DNA from: an uncultured Bacteroidota bacterium | GTDB taxonomy: Bacteria > Bacteroidota > Bacteroidia > UBA4408 | Assembly (NCBI GenBank): GCA_903831265.1 | Contig: CAIKXD010000328.1 | Span: 1 to 54,473, forward strand | DNA length: 54,473 nt | Direction: 5' to 3' | Shown: in pieces, positions 25,761 through 34,898 of the stretch | Position numbering within the stretch: position 1 is the stretch's first letter | How the letters are laid out: each line of letters opens with the position of its first letter | Notes under the pieces: model-generated | Told to the model about the DNA's origin: nothing | Databases searched by the model: none | What the model saw: the letters and a program-made list of their open reading frames with translations, nothing else | Made by a program: the position numbers and the translations under genes

Positions 25761-25979
25761 TAAATAAATTTAATACTAATTAAGATATTTTGCAAACATA
25801 GGAGATGCCACCGCAGATCATTGTTCGCATTTGCTAAATATTCTGCTAAATGTATTAGTTTTGTAGTCAATGCTCTGCAACGGCTGCTATTGCTGCATTT
25901 TGCCGACACGTACCAACCTAAAAATTCAAATTAAATTAAATAAATACAATTATTGACGCTAATATAAAGGATATGCGAA

Positions 25980-26861
25980 TTATTTTTTTTCAGTTGAAAT
26001 ATTAACCAACGCAATGCGCTTATTATCTGGACTTAGGGCTATTCTATTAATGTTTTTAACGCCCATTGCATCAAAGTTTCCGCATAGTCGCCAACCTAAA
26101 TTAAATTGACTGTCGGAATAATAAATCATTCCATCTTTACAGCAAAATATTAGGTTGTTTTTGCTAATAACAAAGTCTTCAACACCATTGTAAAACTCAA
26201 TTAATTTGGTTATTGAACCATTGTTTTCTGTACGACAAAGCCAACGCACACTGTCTTTTTCTAGGCTAGTAAAATATAGATTTCCGAAAGATGAAACTTG
26301 CAAACAGCGGCCAATATTGGTAGCTATCGTTTTTGTTTTGTTATTATATGTATTGCAAATTTGTAAGCTAGGCGGCTCGGTTAAAATAAAAGCTGCAAAG
26401 CTGGTGTCGTTCAACCATGCGTAATAGCCTACAGAATCAACTTTTGGAACATATACTTTGCCTTTGTTTCCATTTAAATCAAACGTCCAAATTCTTTGTG
26501 CCGAATCTTGTTCTACTTCAACCACAGAGATACCATTGTTATTGGGAAGTAGTTTGGCAGAATATTCGCTTTCTTTTGTATTGGTATATTTTGAGTTGGC
26601 CTTTTTCTTGAGATGGTATTGATAAATGTCGGCTTGTAAATCTTCACCAATATGCGTGTAAAGCAAGATTGAGTCATTCAGAAAAAAAGGTTGGCTATCA
26701 TATCCGATGGCATTGGTAATATTTTTTGCAGCACCAAAGTAAATATTGCCTTCATTGATTCTTATATCAGCAAGCCAAATATCCGATTCAATAAAGTGTT
26801 GGGCTTTGATGCTTTGTAATCCAAATAGAAGAAATAAAGAAATAACTTTAAAAATTTTCAT
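25980..26861 (-). CDS. Secreted beta-propeller-like (PD40/TolB-type) protein
   Basis: 293 residues with a signal peptide (MKIFKVISLFLLFGLQSIKA, then Q). Repeated beta-strand blocks such as LNDSILLYTHIGEDLQADIY, RIWTFDL and RIALSPDNKRIALVNI resemble PD40/TolB blades, with the last a typical SPDG-like turn. No catalytic motif is seen. Its ATG overlaps the stop of the upstream membrane-protein gene by 1 nt, so the two are coupled. Exact role unknown. Confidence 0.7.
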   Translation of the reverse strand: MKIFKVISLFLLFGLQSIKAQHFIESDIWLADIRINEGNIYFGAAKNITNAIGYDSQPFFLNDSILLYTHIGEDLQADIYQYHLKKKANSKYTNTKESEYSAKLLPNNNGISVVEVEQDSAQRIWTFDLNGNKGKVYVPKVDSVGYYAWLNDTSFAAFILTEPPSLQICNTYNNKTKTIATNIGRCLQVSSFGNLYFTSLEKDSVRWLCRTENNGSITKLIEFYNGVEDFVISKNNLIFCCKDGMIYYSDSQFNLGWRLCGNFDAMGVKNINRIALSPDNKRIALVNISTEKK

Positions 26862-28720
26862 TAATTAAAAGGCGTTAAAACAGAAATATTAAAATTATCG
26901 ATATATACTTTTTCCTTTGATGGATGCCATAAATAAACGGAGAAATTATCTTTTACAGACCTTACTTCTGGTGTTAGATAGTAATATTCAATATGATTCC
27001 ATTGATTAATTTTTAAGTCGTCTTTAAGCAAATACTTATTCCTGTATTTATAGGTGCCATTTTCACCATGATTAAAATGGGTTACAATTCGAGGACTTTC
27101 GGCAGTGAAATTTTCGGGAATAAAAATATCTACGCCTACTTTAATCCAAAAATGGTCTTTGTTAGTAATTTTAAAATATTGTTGCGTAACTCCATCAACA
27201 AATTCATTGGTTTCATTCATCACAAGAGAGAGGCTATCATCTTTTCCCAATATGTTGCAATGCACATATTCCTTACCTTTTGGAGGTGTTTTGTATTGAA
27301 ACGAAGCAATAGTTTTTTCTTGATAGTTCTCAGGGTTTATCAAAGGCTCATTTTCATCCGCACTTCTGTTTACAAGCATTAACTTTTCAGTATCAGCTGG
27401 TTTTACAGTTTTAAGAAATATTTTTTTGTAGGCGGTAAAAGTCATTCGTTCATGATCCAAAATATCGTATTTAAATTGCCATGCTTGAAAAATATTGAGC
27501 AATAACAAAAGCATAAATGCAATTGAGGAAACAACCTTAAATTTAGAAAATAGGGAGTTTAAGCCATAGCCTAGGCTTATGGCAAGCAAAGGATAAATAG
27601 AAAGTATTGCTCTTTGACTATAACTGCCGCCTGCATACCACCAACACGACCAACTTGAAACGATGTAAACAGCCAGGACACTTGGAATTAAGATGGCCCA
27701 AAAAATGGATTTATTTTTACGATAAACATTTACAAGACTTAGTATTGCAATAAAAGCCAATGGGGTGTATACAAACCAACCTTTTCTAAAACTAAATAAA
27801 AATTGTGATGTATATGGTGTTAAAAAATCAAAGCCTTCGCCAGGGTTTTGATAACTGTAGTATAACCAATGATTGGTCCCTTTTTTCCAATACCACATTT
27901 GAATTAAAATAGGAATTGCAAATAGAAATAAACTCAACATGAGTTTTGGAAATGAAGTAAAAAGCCATTTAACTTTCGCATTTAAACTACCAATCTTATT
28001 GATGTTCCAGAGTAGTGGTATAAATATACAAATGATCTCATTTGGTCTTATAAGTGTAATTAAACCACAGCTAAATGCAATTACAAAAAGGTTTTTCCAT
28101 TGTTTATTTTTATCCCATTGAATGGTGTAATAAATTAAAACTGTATATAAGGTAAAAATTGGAACATGTGTGAGTAAGGAATACTGCACTGTAAGCTGCA
28201 TGTAGTTGGTTGCAAACACAATTAATAAGAAAGTAATGATTGCAATTTTTGATTCAAAAAACGTGAACAAAATTTTAAGTAAATAATATAGTCCAATCAA
28301 ACTAAATAAATACATACCGCCTTCAATCATCACTCTATAAATGGCACTAAATCCATCTTGTTTATAATTTAACACAGGCGCAAGCCAGTGTGCAATAAAA
28401 AAGAAAGGTGCATATAAAAACGACATCCCCGCGCTATATTTAATAATCCAATTGCCAGTTTCGGGATGTTGATTAATTTGATACAATGTAGCGGTACTCT
28501 CGTATTGCGCTACAATTTGATTAAGCCAATCTTGATTTAATAAATAGGGATCATGATAAATGAATTTGGCGGGTAAGTATAGATAATAACCAAAAACATC
28601 CCACGATAATACATTGGGCTCGGGATAAATCAACTTTAATAAAAGTAAAACTAGTGCTGTAAAAAGCACAGTAAATTTTATTTGTTTATGAATGTGTTTA
28701 GGGTTGTTATTAAAATTCAC
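26861..28720 (-). CDS. Multi-pass membrane protein, GT-C glycosyltransferase-like
   Basis: 619 residues with a GTG start (no ATG is in reach). About 10-11 hydrophobic segments fill residues 17-420. The first extracytoplasmic loop has LSWDVFGYYLYLPAKF, with an acidic residue where PMT/ArnT-type (GT-C) enzymes keep their catalytic Asp. A soluble C-terminal domain of about 180 residues is beta-rich and ends VYIDNFNISVL, suggesting a carbohydrate-binding-like fold. A lipid-linked sugar donor is plausible but not shown. It lies 15 nt downstream of the next gene and overlaps the following gene by 1 nt. Confidence 0.7.
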   Translation of the reverse strand: MNFNNNPKHIHKQIKFTVLFTALVLLLLKLIYPEPNVLSWDVFGYYLYLPAKFIYHDPYLLNQDWLNQIVAQYESTATLYQINQHPETGNWIIKYSAGMSFLYAPFFFIAHWLAPVLNYKQDGFSAIYRVMIEGGMYLFSLIGLYYLLKILFTFFESKIAIITFLLIVFATNYMQLTVQYSLLTHVPIFTLYTVLIYYTIQWDKNKQWKNLFVIAFSCGLITLIRPNEIICIFIPLLWNINKIGSLNAKVKWLFTSFPKLMLSLFLFAIPILIQMWYWKKGTNHWLYYSYQNPGEGFDFLTPYTSQFLFSFRKGWFVYTPLAFIAILSLVNVYRKNKSIFWAILIPSVLAVYIVSSWSCWWYAGGSYSQRAILSIYPLLAISLGYGLNSLFSKFKVVSSIAFMLLLLLNIFQAWQFKYDILDHERMTFTAYKKIFLKTVKPADTEKLMLVNRSADENEPLINPENYQEKTIASFQYKTPPKGKEYVHCNILGKDDSLSLVMNETNEFVDGVTQQYFKITNKDHFWIKVGVDIFIPENFTAESPRIVTHFNHGENGTYKYRNKYLLKDDLKINQWNHIEYYYLTPEVRSVKDNFSVYLWHPSKEKVYIDNFNISVLTPFN

Positions 28721-28735
28721 TGCGCCTCTTTAAAT

Positions 28736-30001
28736 CTAAGTTTTTTGCTTTTTCTTTTTAGCTGCAGGAAATAGAATATTGTTTAAAATTAATCTATAAC
28801 CAGGAGAATTGGGATGCAAACTTAAATCGGTTTGTGGATCACCTACATAATGTTGGTAGTCTTCTGGATCATGCCCACCGTAAAAGGTCCATGTTCCTTT
28901 GCCAAACTCGCCATGGATGTAACGTGCTTCATTTAATGATTTATTATCGCCCATAATTAATACACCAGGCTTAATAATATTTTTGTTGAAAGCAGTTGTT
29001 TGACCCATAAAACCTTTGATGATATTTTCATGATTTTGGCACAACATACTTGGCACTGGATCCCACTTTGCGCTAAAATCGAAGAGTACAAATAAATCAT
29101 TTTTTTGGGGCACTGTTCGTGGTACTTTTACATCAATATTACTAAACTCATACTCCATTGGATTTGTCACTAAGTTATAATTTTGAAATGCCAATCCTTT
29201 GGTATAATCAATTTTGGTACTATAATTTGGCGTACTTCCATCGCCATCAAACATACTTTCGCAAATGTCAACTCCTTCTGCTGATAGCGCAATATCATAA
29301 CTATCGGTGGCAGAACACATGGCAAAAAGAAAACCTCCACCAGCTGTAAAATCTCTTATTTTTTGCGCCACCGCCAATTTCAATTGCGATACTTTTTTAA
29401 ATCCTAAACGGTTGGCAGTTGCTTCACTTAATCGTTGTTCTTCTTGATACCATGCGGCATTGCGGTACATGGCATAAAACTTACCATATTGGCCTGTAAA
29501 ATCTTCGTGATGTAAATGTAACCAATCGTACATAGGCAGTTTTCCTAATAGTACTTCCTCATCGTACACCACTTCATAAGGAATTTCGGCATAGGTAAGT
29601 ACCATGGTTACTGCATCATCCCAAGGTAGTTTGTTTTTTGGAGAATACACGGCAACTTTAGGTGCTTTTTCCAGTTTCACTTCATCCATATTGGCTTCTG
29701 GATTGGCTATTTCTTGTAATATAGCGGTAGATTTAGCATCGGCAATTACCTCATAAGAAACGCCTCTAATTAAACATTCGTTTTCAATGGCTTTGATGTT
29801 TTTTATCATAAAACTACCTCCGCGGTAATTCAGTAACCAACTTATTTCAACATCATTTTTTAAAGTCCAATAAGCAATTCCATAGGCTTTAAGATGATTC
29901 TTTTGCTCCGTATCCATGGGGATAAGCAGGTAGGAGGCAAAGCTATTTGCTGTGTAGGCAAAAAGTATAGCAATAATCAATAAAAGTTTTTTGAACATCA
30001 T
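28736..30001 (-). CDS. Conserved exported Bacteroidota protein (often labelled asparagine synthetase B)
   Basis: 421 residues with a signal peptide (ending ANSFAS), then YLLIPMDTEQKNHLKAYGIA, the hallmark of a Bacteroidota family commonly annotated as asparagine synthetase B. I see neither the N-terminal nucleophile Cys nor the ATP pyrophosphatase motif SGGxDS of AsnB, so that name is not supported. Blocks such as VAVYSPKNKLPWDDAV, DWLHLHHEDFTGQYG and AGGGFLFAMCSATDSYDIAL suggest a class I glutaminase/ThuA-like fold with a possible Cys nucleophile in FAMCSA. It is the first of three tightly spaced genes with the GT-C-like protein. True function unknown. Confidence 0.75.
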   Translation of the reverse strand: MMFKKLLLIIAILFAYTANSFASYLLIPMDTEQKNHLKAYGIAYWTLKNDVEISWLLNYRGGSFMIKNIKAIENECLIRGVSYEVIADAKSTAILQEIANPEANMDEVKLEKAPKVAVYSPKNKLPWDDAVTMVLTYAEIPYEVVYDEEVLLGKLPMYDWLHLHHEDFTGQYGKFYAMYRNAAWYQEEQRLSEATANRLGFKKVSQLKLAVAQKIRDFTAGGGFLFAMCSATDSYDIALSAEGVDICESMFDGDGSTPNYSTKIDYTKGLAFQNYNLVTNPMEYEFSNIDVKVPRTVPQKNDLFVLFDFSAKWDPVPSMLCQNHENIIKGFMGQTTAFNKNIIKPGVLIMGDNKSLNEARYIHGEFGKGTWTFYGGHDPEDYQHYVGDPQTDLSLHPNSPGYRLILNNILFPAAKKKKQKT

Positions 30002-30117
30002 TTTTTAAATAATACTTTCAAAGATAGGAAATAATTAAAGGAATAGGTTTTGCTTAACTTTTTTTAATTAAGCTATATATTTCGCATTTACTCTTGCTAT
30101 AGTAAAATGATTATTTG

Positions 30118-30927
30118 TTACACAGTCAAATACAAATACACAAACACAAATGGAATTACCATCAATAAGCTATCAATACGATCTAAAATACCGCCATGTC
30201 CTGGTAAAAGTGTGCCAGAATCTTTAATGTTTTTACTTCGTTTATAGAGTGATTCTACCAAATCGCCGTAGTTGCCCGTAAGAACTGTTATTGCTGCCAA
30301 AATGGCCCAATCGGTGAATGAAATTATAGTGTAAAATTGTGCAATTGGATAGCTTAAGGCTAAAGCTAAAATTGCACCGCCCACAGCACCTTCCCAAGTT
30401 TTTTTTGGCGAAATGCGCTCAAATAGTTTGTTCTTTCCTAATTTTCTGCCAAATAAATAAGCACCTGTATCATTAGCCCAAACCAGGTAAAAGCATCCGG
30501 CTAATAATTCGGGATGAAAACCTGATTTTACACCTACTAAAAATGGGATTAAACTCATAGGTAAACCTACCCAAATAATACCTAGTAAAGTAAAGGCAAT
30601 TTGCCTAAATGGATTGCTTTTTTTACGATATAATTCGCCAATAAATACGATGCATATCAATGGAATAAGCAATGCCATAAACTTAGGTGGCAACTCATAA
30701 AAGACAGTAAGGAAACTTAACAAAAAAGCACTTGCGGCTATTAAAATGCCCATTATTTTTTGAGGCAAATTATCACCTTTAATGGCAATAGTATAAAACT
30801 CATTACATCCAATGATGGTCATGGTTAAAAATAAGATACCCAAGGTGATTGGATGGTAAAAAGACATTCCTAAAAGGACCACCACATAAGCGATACCCGT
30901 AATCGTTCTTTGCCAAAAATTACTCAT
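30118..30927 (-). CDS. cdsA: Phosphatidate cytidylyltransferase
   Basis: Makes CDP-diacylglycerol from phosphatidic acid and CTP at the inner membrane, the branch point of phospholipid synthesis. I use ATG at 30927 (MSNFWQRTITGIAYV) instead of the track's TTG at 30942. About eight membrane segments are visible. SPKKTWEGAVGG and the CDP-diglyceride signature ending SGTLLPGHGGILDRIDSL are intact. It overlaps the end of the DUF2007 gene by 8 nt, forming LUD-DUF2007-cdsA. Confidence 0.95.
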   Translation of the reverse strand: MSNFWQRTITGIAYVVVLLGMSFYHPITLGILFLTMTIIGCNEFYTIAIKGDNLPQKIMGILIAASAFLLSFLTVFYELPPKFMALLIPLICIVFIGELYRKKSNPFRQIAFTLLGIIWVGLPMSLIPFLVGVKSGFHPELLAGCFYLVWANDTGAYLFGRKLGKNKLFERISPKKTWEGAVGGAILALALSYPIAQFYTIISFTDWAILAAITVLTGNYGDLVESLYKRSKNIKDSGTLLPGHGGILDRIDSLLMVIPFVFVYLYLTV

Positions 30928-31165
30928 TGGCTTGCGACTCAATAATAGCTTTTGCCTTTTCTACTAAATCGTTTGGAACATATAAGGATACTGTACCAAA
31001 AATAATATTGCTGCTATCTTTTTGATTCATCGTTACAGCTTCGATATCTTCATTCAGTAAAACTGACTTTAATAATTCGGCATATTGTAAATCACTTGTT
31101 TCGTGTATTTTGGTCCAGTTTTCCAATTTGTTTTTTTTAGTTTTATTACTCTTCTTCGCTTTCAA
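30920..31165 (-). CDS. DUF2007-type small protein
   Basis: 81 residues: a basic N-terminal tail (KAKKSNKTKKNK), then WTKIHETSDLQYAELLKSVL and LYVPNDLVEKAKAII, typical of the DUF2007 (putative signal-transducing) domain of ferredoxin-like fold. It overlaps the LUD gene by 20 nt and cdsA by 8 nt. Function unknown; the tight overlap with cdsA is common in this phylum. Confidence 0.8.
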   Translation of the reverse strand: MKAKKSNKTKKNKLENWTKIHETSDLQYAELLKSVLLNEDIEAVTMNQKDSSNIIFGTVSLYVPNDLVEKAKAIIESQANE

Positions 31166-31769
31166 TTAAAAGAACATATAATTCTTGTGAAGGGCTTTCG
31201 CTGTTTTGGTTGATGGGATTTGTGATCATAGAAAGTAAGTTTGGAAAACTACCGTTATATTTTTTTCTAACCACATTTAAGGCCTCCTTCATATCGTTTA
31301 CCATTTGATTGGTAAAAGCCACCACCACTAAAATTTTTGCATTTAACAAGGCAGCTTTACTTGAGCCATGTTTTGATGAAACCATAATACTTCCAGTGCG
31401 TGCAATTAAGCTTTCGCAACTGCATACTACTATTGGTGTTTCTGCGGTATATTTATCAGAAAATGTAACTTCGGCAATGCCTAATAATTCTTGTATGATG
31501 CTTTCTTCGCAGGCTAAACCTGATGTCCAGCCACTTTCTTTAACTACGAAATCTAAGTTATCGATAAGCACGGCATTGTCTTCACAAAAAATAAATTTGC
31601 CACCCGCTTCTGTAAAGTTTTGGGCAAAAATTAATTCGGGCTCATCATCTGCTTTATAAAATACTTCGCTTTCAAAATCAATATTAGCAATTGATTCCTT
31701 GGCAGGCTTATTCATTAAAGCATTCCTGACTTTTTTTAATATTTTCTCTCTTGAGGTACTTTCTTCCAT
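31146..31769 (-). CDS. LUD-domain protein (LutC/YkgG-like)
   Basis: 207 residues. Matches the LUD fold of lactate-utilisation proteins: CEESIIQELLGIAEVTFSD, then SLIARTGSIMVSSKHGSSKA with the T-G-S core, and a C-terminal strand ELYVLLIES. No lutA or lutB neighbour exists, and single LUD proteins linked to cdsA occur widely in Bacteroidota, so a lactate role should not be assumed. The promoter is TTG, 22 nt, TACTTTTG. Confidence 0.82.
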   Translation of the reverse strand: MEESTSREKILKKVRNALMNKPAKESIANIDFESEVFYKADDEPELIFAQNFTEAGGKFIFCEDNAVLIDNLDFVVKESGWTSGLACEESIIQELLGIAEVTFSDKYTAETPIVVCSCESLIARTGSIMVSSKHGSSKAALLNAKILVVVAFTNQMVNDMKEALNVVRKKYNGSFPNLLSMITNPINQNSESPSQELYVLLIESEEE

Positions 31770-31784
31770 TGTATTTTGTTAAGG

Positions 31785-31817
31785 CAAAAGTATAAAATAT
31801 GATGGGAAATTCAGCAA
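31785..31817 (-). promoter_or_regulatory. Promoter of the LUD-DUF2007-cdsA operon
   Basis: Minus strand: TTG (31815-31817), 22-nt spacer, TACTTTTG (31785-31792), then 15 nt to the ATG. Both elements fit the Bacteroidota pattern. Confidence 0.5.
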
Positions 31818-31823
31818 GTTTCT

Positions 31824-32408
31824 CTATTGCTTTTCAAATACCACAAACAACTCATTGTTTTCTCTTGGTTTGATTGAGTTGTGGCAAATATCAAAATGTT
31901 TGAATTTGAAATGAGTGCTAAATTGTTTTTCATACTCCTCTCTTTTTCCTCCAAAAGGTGGGTGTAGGGTATTTAAAGGAATATTAAAAAGTAAACCAAC
32001 TAGCTTTCCGCAAGGCTTTAATAATTCATGCATTTTTTTGATGTATGCATCACGCTGCCTTGGATCGAGCGCGCAAAAGAAAGTTTGCTCAACAATTAAA
32101 TCATATTGATTTTGATGGTTGAAAAAGTCATCGCAAATTAAATTTGATTTTGGAAAATGAGGCACACGCTGTGAAAAAGATGCTAAAGCTTGCGGCGCAA
32201 TGTCAATGATGTACGTGTTTTTAAATCCTTGTTCAAATAAATATTCTGCTTCGTGCGCATTGCCACAACCTGGAATTAAAATTTTGATATTTTTATCATT
32301 TAACTGATCGAAATATTGTTTTAATGGAGTGGTAATGGTGCCTGCATCCCATCCTGTTTCGTTGTTTTCCCAACGTTTTTCCCAATAATTTTTATCAATA
32401 ACTTCCAT
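31824..32408 (-). CDS. TPMT-like SAM-dependent methyltransferase
   Basis: 194 residues resembling thiopurine S-methyltransferase family enzymes: YWEKRWENNETGWDAG at the N-terminus, SAM motif I ILIPGCGNAHEAEYLFEQGF, and DLIVEQTFFCALDPRQRDAY, then NTLHPPFGG. The natural substrate of bacterial members is usually unknown; some act on metalloid or thiol compounds. It starts 3 nt after rlmD and is co-transcribed with it. Confidence 0.88.
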   Translation of the reverse strand: MEVIDKNYWEKRWENNETGWDAGTITTPLKQYFDQLNDKNIKILIPGCGNAHEAEYLFEQGFKNTYIIDIAPQALASFSQRVPHFPKSNLICDDFFNHQNQYDLIVEQTFFCALDPRQRDAYIKKMHELLKPCGKLVGLLFNIPLNTLHPPFGGKREEYEKQFSTHFKFKHFDICHNSIKPRENNELFVVFEKQ

Positions 32409-32411
32409 TAA

Positions 32412-33866
32412 TTATTTCTTTAATTCGAGTTTAATGACGCACTCTACATGGTGTGTATGCGGAAACATATCTACAGGTTGCACTGCAGTTACATCATATA
32501 AATGTGCCATAAGTGCAATGTCACGCGCTTGCGTAGCTGGATTACAGCTTACATATACCACTGTATTTGGTTTTATTTCATTGATTTTATTTACTACATC
32601 TAAATGCATGCCTGCGCGCGGAGGATCAGTAATAATGACCTCTGGCTTACCATGTGTAGCAATAAATTCATCATTCAACACATCTTTCATATCGCCAGCA
32701 AAAAAATCAGTGTTCGATATATTATTTACTGTTGAATTTATTTTTGCATCTGCAATAGCATCGGCCACATACTCTACGCCAATTACTTTTTTAGATTGAT
32801 TAGCCACAAAATTAGCAATGGTACCGGTGCCTGTGTATAAATCGTAGACCACTTCATTGCCTTGCAAATTGGCATATTTCTTTGCCAAAGTATACAACAC
32901 CGCAGCCTGCTTGGCATTGGTTTGATAAAAAGATTTCGGACCAATTTTAAAAATAAGTCCTTCCATATTTTCATTGATGTGGTCATTACCTTTAAATGTG
33001 ATGACATCTAAATCGCTAAAAGTATCGTTACGCTTGTGATTTACAATGTATAGCAAGGAAGTTATTTGCGGAAATGTTGTGCCTATATGATGCATCAACG
33101 CATTGATTTTTTCTTCTTCATTTTCATAGAATATCACAATCACCATTAACTCACCGGTGCTTGAAGTGCGCACCACCAGATTCCTCATCAGGCCATGTTG
33201 TGCCTTTAAATCAAAAAATGTATAGTTGTGTTTGAAACAAAAATTTCTTACTTCGTTTCTTATCTCATTGCTATAATTATCTTGCAGCCAACATTTTTCA
33301 ATATCTACCACTTTGTCAAACAAACCGGGAATATGAAAGCCTACTGCGTTTGAAAGCCCTGCTGCATCAGTAAAAGCATTTTCATTACTATCATCTGATG
33401 TATTTTTATTTTCAATAGCTTTATCAAAATCGTCCTTACTTAACCATTTTTTATTGCTAAATGTAAATTCTAATTTGTTTCTGTAGAAAGTTGTTTTTTC
33501 TGATGGGATGATGGGAAGTATCTCTGGATATGGCACTTTAGCGATTCTTTTAAGTGCATCTTCAACTTGTTTTTGCTTGAAAAACAATTGCCATTGATAA
33601 TCTAAATTTTGCCATTTACAACCCCCGCAAACACCAAAGTGTGCGCAAAAGGAAGGTGTTTGCTTTTCCGATTTTTGAATTAATTCGGTAATAAAACCTT
33701 CGGCATATTTATTTTTTTTGCGAGTAAGTTGAATGTTACAAACATCACCTGGTACTGCGCCTTTTACAAATATTACTAGGTCGTTGTGCCTTGCTACTGC
33801 TTGTCCTTCGGAACCAATATCTATGATAGTTATTCCTTCCAGATGCGGAAGTTGTTTTTTTTTCAT
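32412..33866 (-). CDS. rlmD: 23S rRNA (uracil-1939-C5)-methyltransferase RlmD
   Basis: 484 residues. N-terminal TRAM domain, then iron-sulfur cysteines in FCAHFGVCGGCKWQ with a fourth in IEKCWLQ. The C-terminal methyltransferase has YDLYTGTGTIANF, ITDPPRAGMH and the catalytic Cys in YVSCNPATQARD. The family also includes RlmCD-like enzymes, so the precise target U is inferred. Confidence 0.92.
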   Translation of the reverse strand: MKKKQLPHLEGITIIDIGSEGQAVARHNDLVIFVKGAVPGDVCNIQLTRKKNKYAEGFITELIQKSEKQTPSFCAHFGVCGGCKWQNLDYQWQLFFKQKQVEDALKRIAKVPYPEILPIIPSEKTTFYRNKLEFTFSNKKWLSKDDFDKAIENKNTSDDSNENAFTDAAGLSNAVGFHIPGLFDKVVDIEKCWLQDNYSNEIRNEVRNFCFKHNYTFFDLKAQHGLMRNLVVRTSSTGELMVIVIFYENEEEKINALMHHIGTTFPQITSLLYIVNHKRNDTFSDLDVITFKGNDHINENMEGLIFKIGPKSFYQTNAKQAAVLYTLAKKYANLQGNEVVYDLYTGTGTIANFVANQSKKVIGVEYVADAIADAKINSTVNNISNTDFFAGDMKDVLNDEFIATHGKPEVIITDPPRAGMHLDVVNKINEIKPNTVVYVSCNPATQARDIALMAHLYDVTAVQPVDMFPHTHHVECVIKLELKK

Positions 33867-33922
33867 TTTTTGAACTTTAAATTTCAGTGAATATTGGTCA
33901 AGATATTTATTTAAAAGTTGAG

Positions 33923-34843
33923 CTATTTTTCCGTTGAGTTAATTCTGTGAATTTGAACCATAATATTTTCTACAGAATTTTTATTTAGTTCTGTATATGC
34001 AAACCATTTTTTACCTAAATCTTTTAAGGATGCTCCAAGGTGATAAACTTTAGTTTCATCTATAATTAGGAAGCGATCATGACTAAAATCAAATTTTCTA
34101 AGAACAAATTCTGGGTATTGTTCATTAGCTTTTTTTACATCCAGTAAGATCTGATTACTGATATTTTTAGTCAAAAGCAGAACCTTAACTTTTGTGTTCT
34201 TTTTAGTAAGATGTATAAGAGTAGTTTCATCAATGTAGTTATCGACTAAAATTATACTTTTTTTAGCACTCCGAATTATTTTTGAAGTTATACTGTAGGA
34301 ATCAAAAATTTGACCTTCGAAGTATATCCCTTGCTCTGTAATTTCATTTTTTCCTTCAAGTGCCTTAAATACTAAATCGAATTTTTGCTCACTTTCTAGT
34401 TGTTTTCTCTCAATTTTATCAATTCTAAAGTTAATAAGATTATTATCGAAAATAATTTGTCTCATTTCTACAAATGCATTTATAATTTTAATGCTTACTT
34501 CAATTGCCGTGGCACTATTTAAAACTGATGAAAGCATTGCTACACCTTGTTCAGAAAAAGCATATGGCAGTGTCCTTCTTTTTGCGGTCGCAGATTGCGA
34601 CTGCAAAAGGTTTGTATTTGTGGTCGCAATCTGCGACTGCAAATGATCCCATTCTGTTTTGGTAAGTTGAAACATAAAATTTGTAGGGAACCTACGCAAG
34701 TTACGTTTAACTTGCTCATTTATTCTTTTGGTTTCTACATCGTAAAGTGCTGCAAGATGATAATCTAACATAACCTGAATATTTCTAATTGAGAATATTC
34801 TTGATTCTATCACATTTGATGATATTTTATTTTTATTAGCCAA
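33923..34843 (-). CDS. ORF6N-domain protein with phospholipase-D-like C-terminus
   Basis: 306 residues from a TTG start; no ATG lies upstream in frame before a stop. The N-terminal ORF6N domain (about 10-105) has IRNIQVMLDYHLAALYDVET, RRFPTNFMFQLT and PYAFSEQGVAMLSSVL, as in phage antirepressor-like proteins. The C-terminal region (about 160-300) has one HKD-like motif, HDRFLIID, with Arg where Lys is usual, then GASLKDLGKKW. A 12-residue in-frame duplication (LQSQIATT ... LLQSQSAT) is coded by two DNA palindromes. This architecture recurs in Bacteroidota genomes, often in mobile contexts; no other phage gene is near. Function unknown; DNA binding plus an end- or nucleic-acid-processing domain is plausible. 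Confidence 0.82.
   Translation of the reverse strand: MANKNKISSNVIESRIFSIRNIQVMLDYHLAALYDVETKRINEQVKRNLRRFPTNFMFQLTKTEWDHLQSQIATTNTNLLQSQSATAKRRTLPYAFSEQGVAMLSSVLNSATAIEVSIKIINAFVEMRQIIFDNNLINFRIDKIERKQLESEQKFDLVFKALEGKNEITEQGIYFEGQIFDSYSITSKIIRSAKKSIILVDNYIDETTLIHLTKKNTKVKVLLLTKNISNQILLDVKKANEQYPEFVLRKFDFSHDRFLIIDETKVYHLGASLKDLGKKWFAYTELNKNSVENIMVQIHRINSTEK
34582..34643. repeat. Two tandem palindromes inside the ORF6N gene
   Basis: GTCGCAGATTGCGAC (34587-34601) and its exact reverse complement GTCGCAATCTGCGAC (34623-34637) lie 36 nt apart. Each is a hairpin in itself (TTTGC.GTCGCA ... TGCGAC.GCAAA type). The 36-nt period keeps the reading frame. Confidence 0.8.
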
Positions 34844-34898
34844 AAGTTCAATATTTATCGTAATACTTTATAAATCTACTAACTTGGAATTAAAAGAA

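Noticed and set aside
33923-34843. Prophage
   Set aside because: No other phage gene (integrase, capsid, lysis) is near; neighbours are housekeeping genes.
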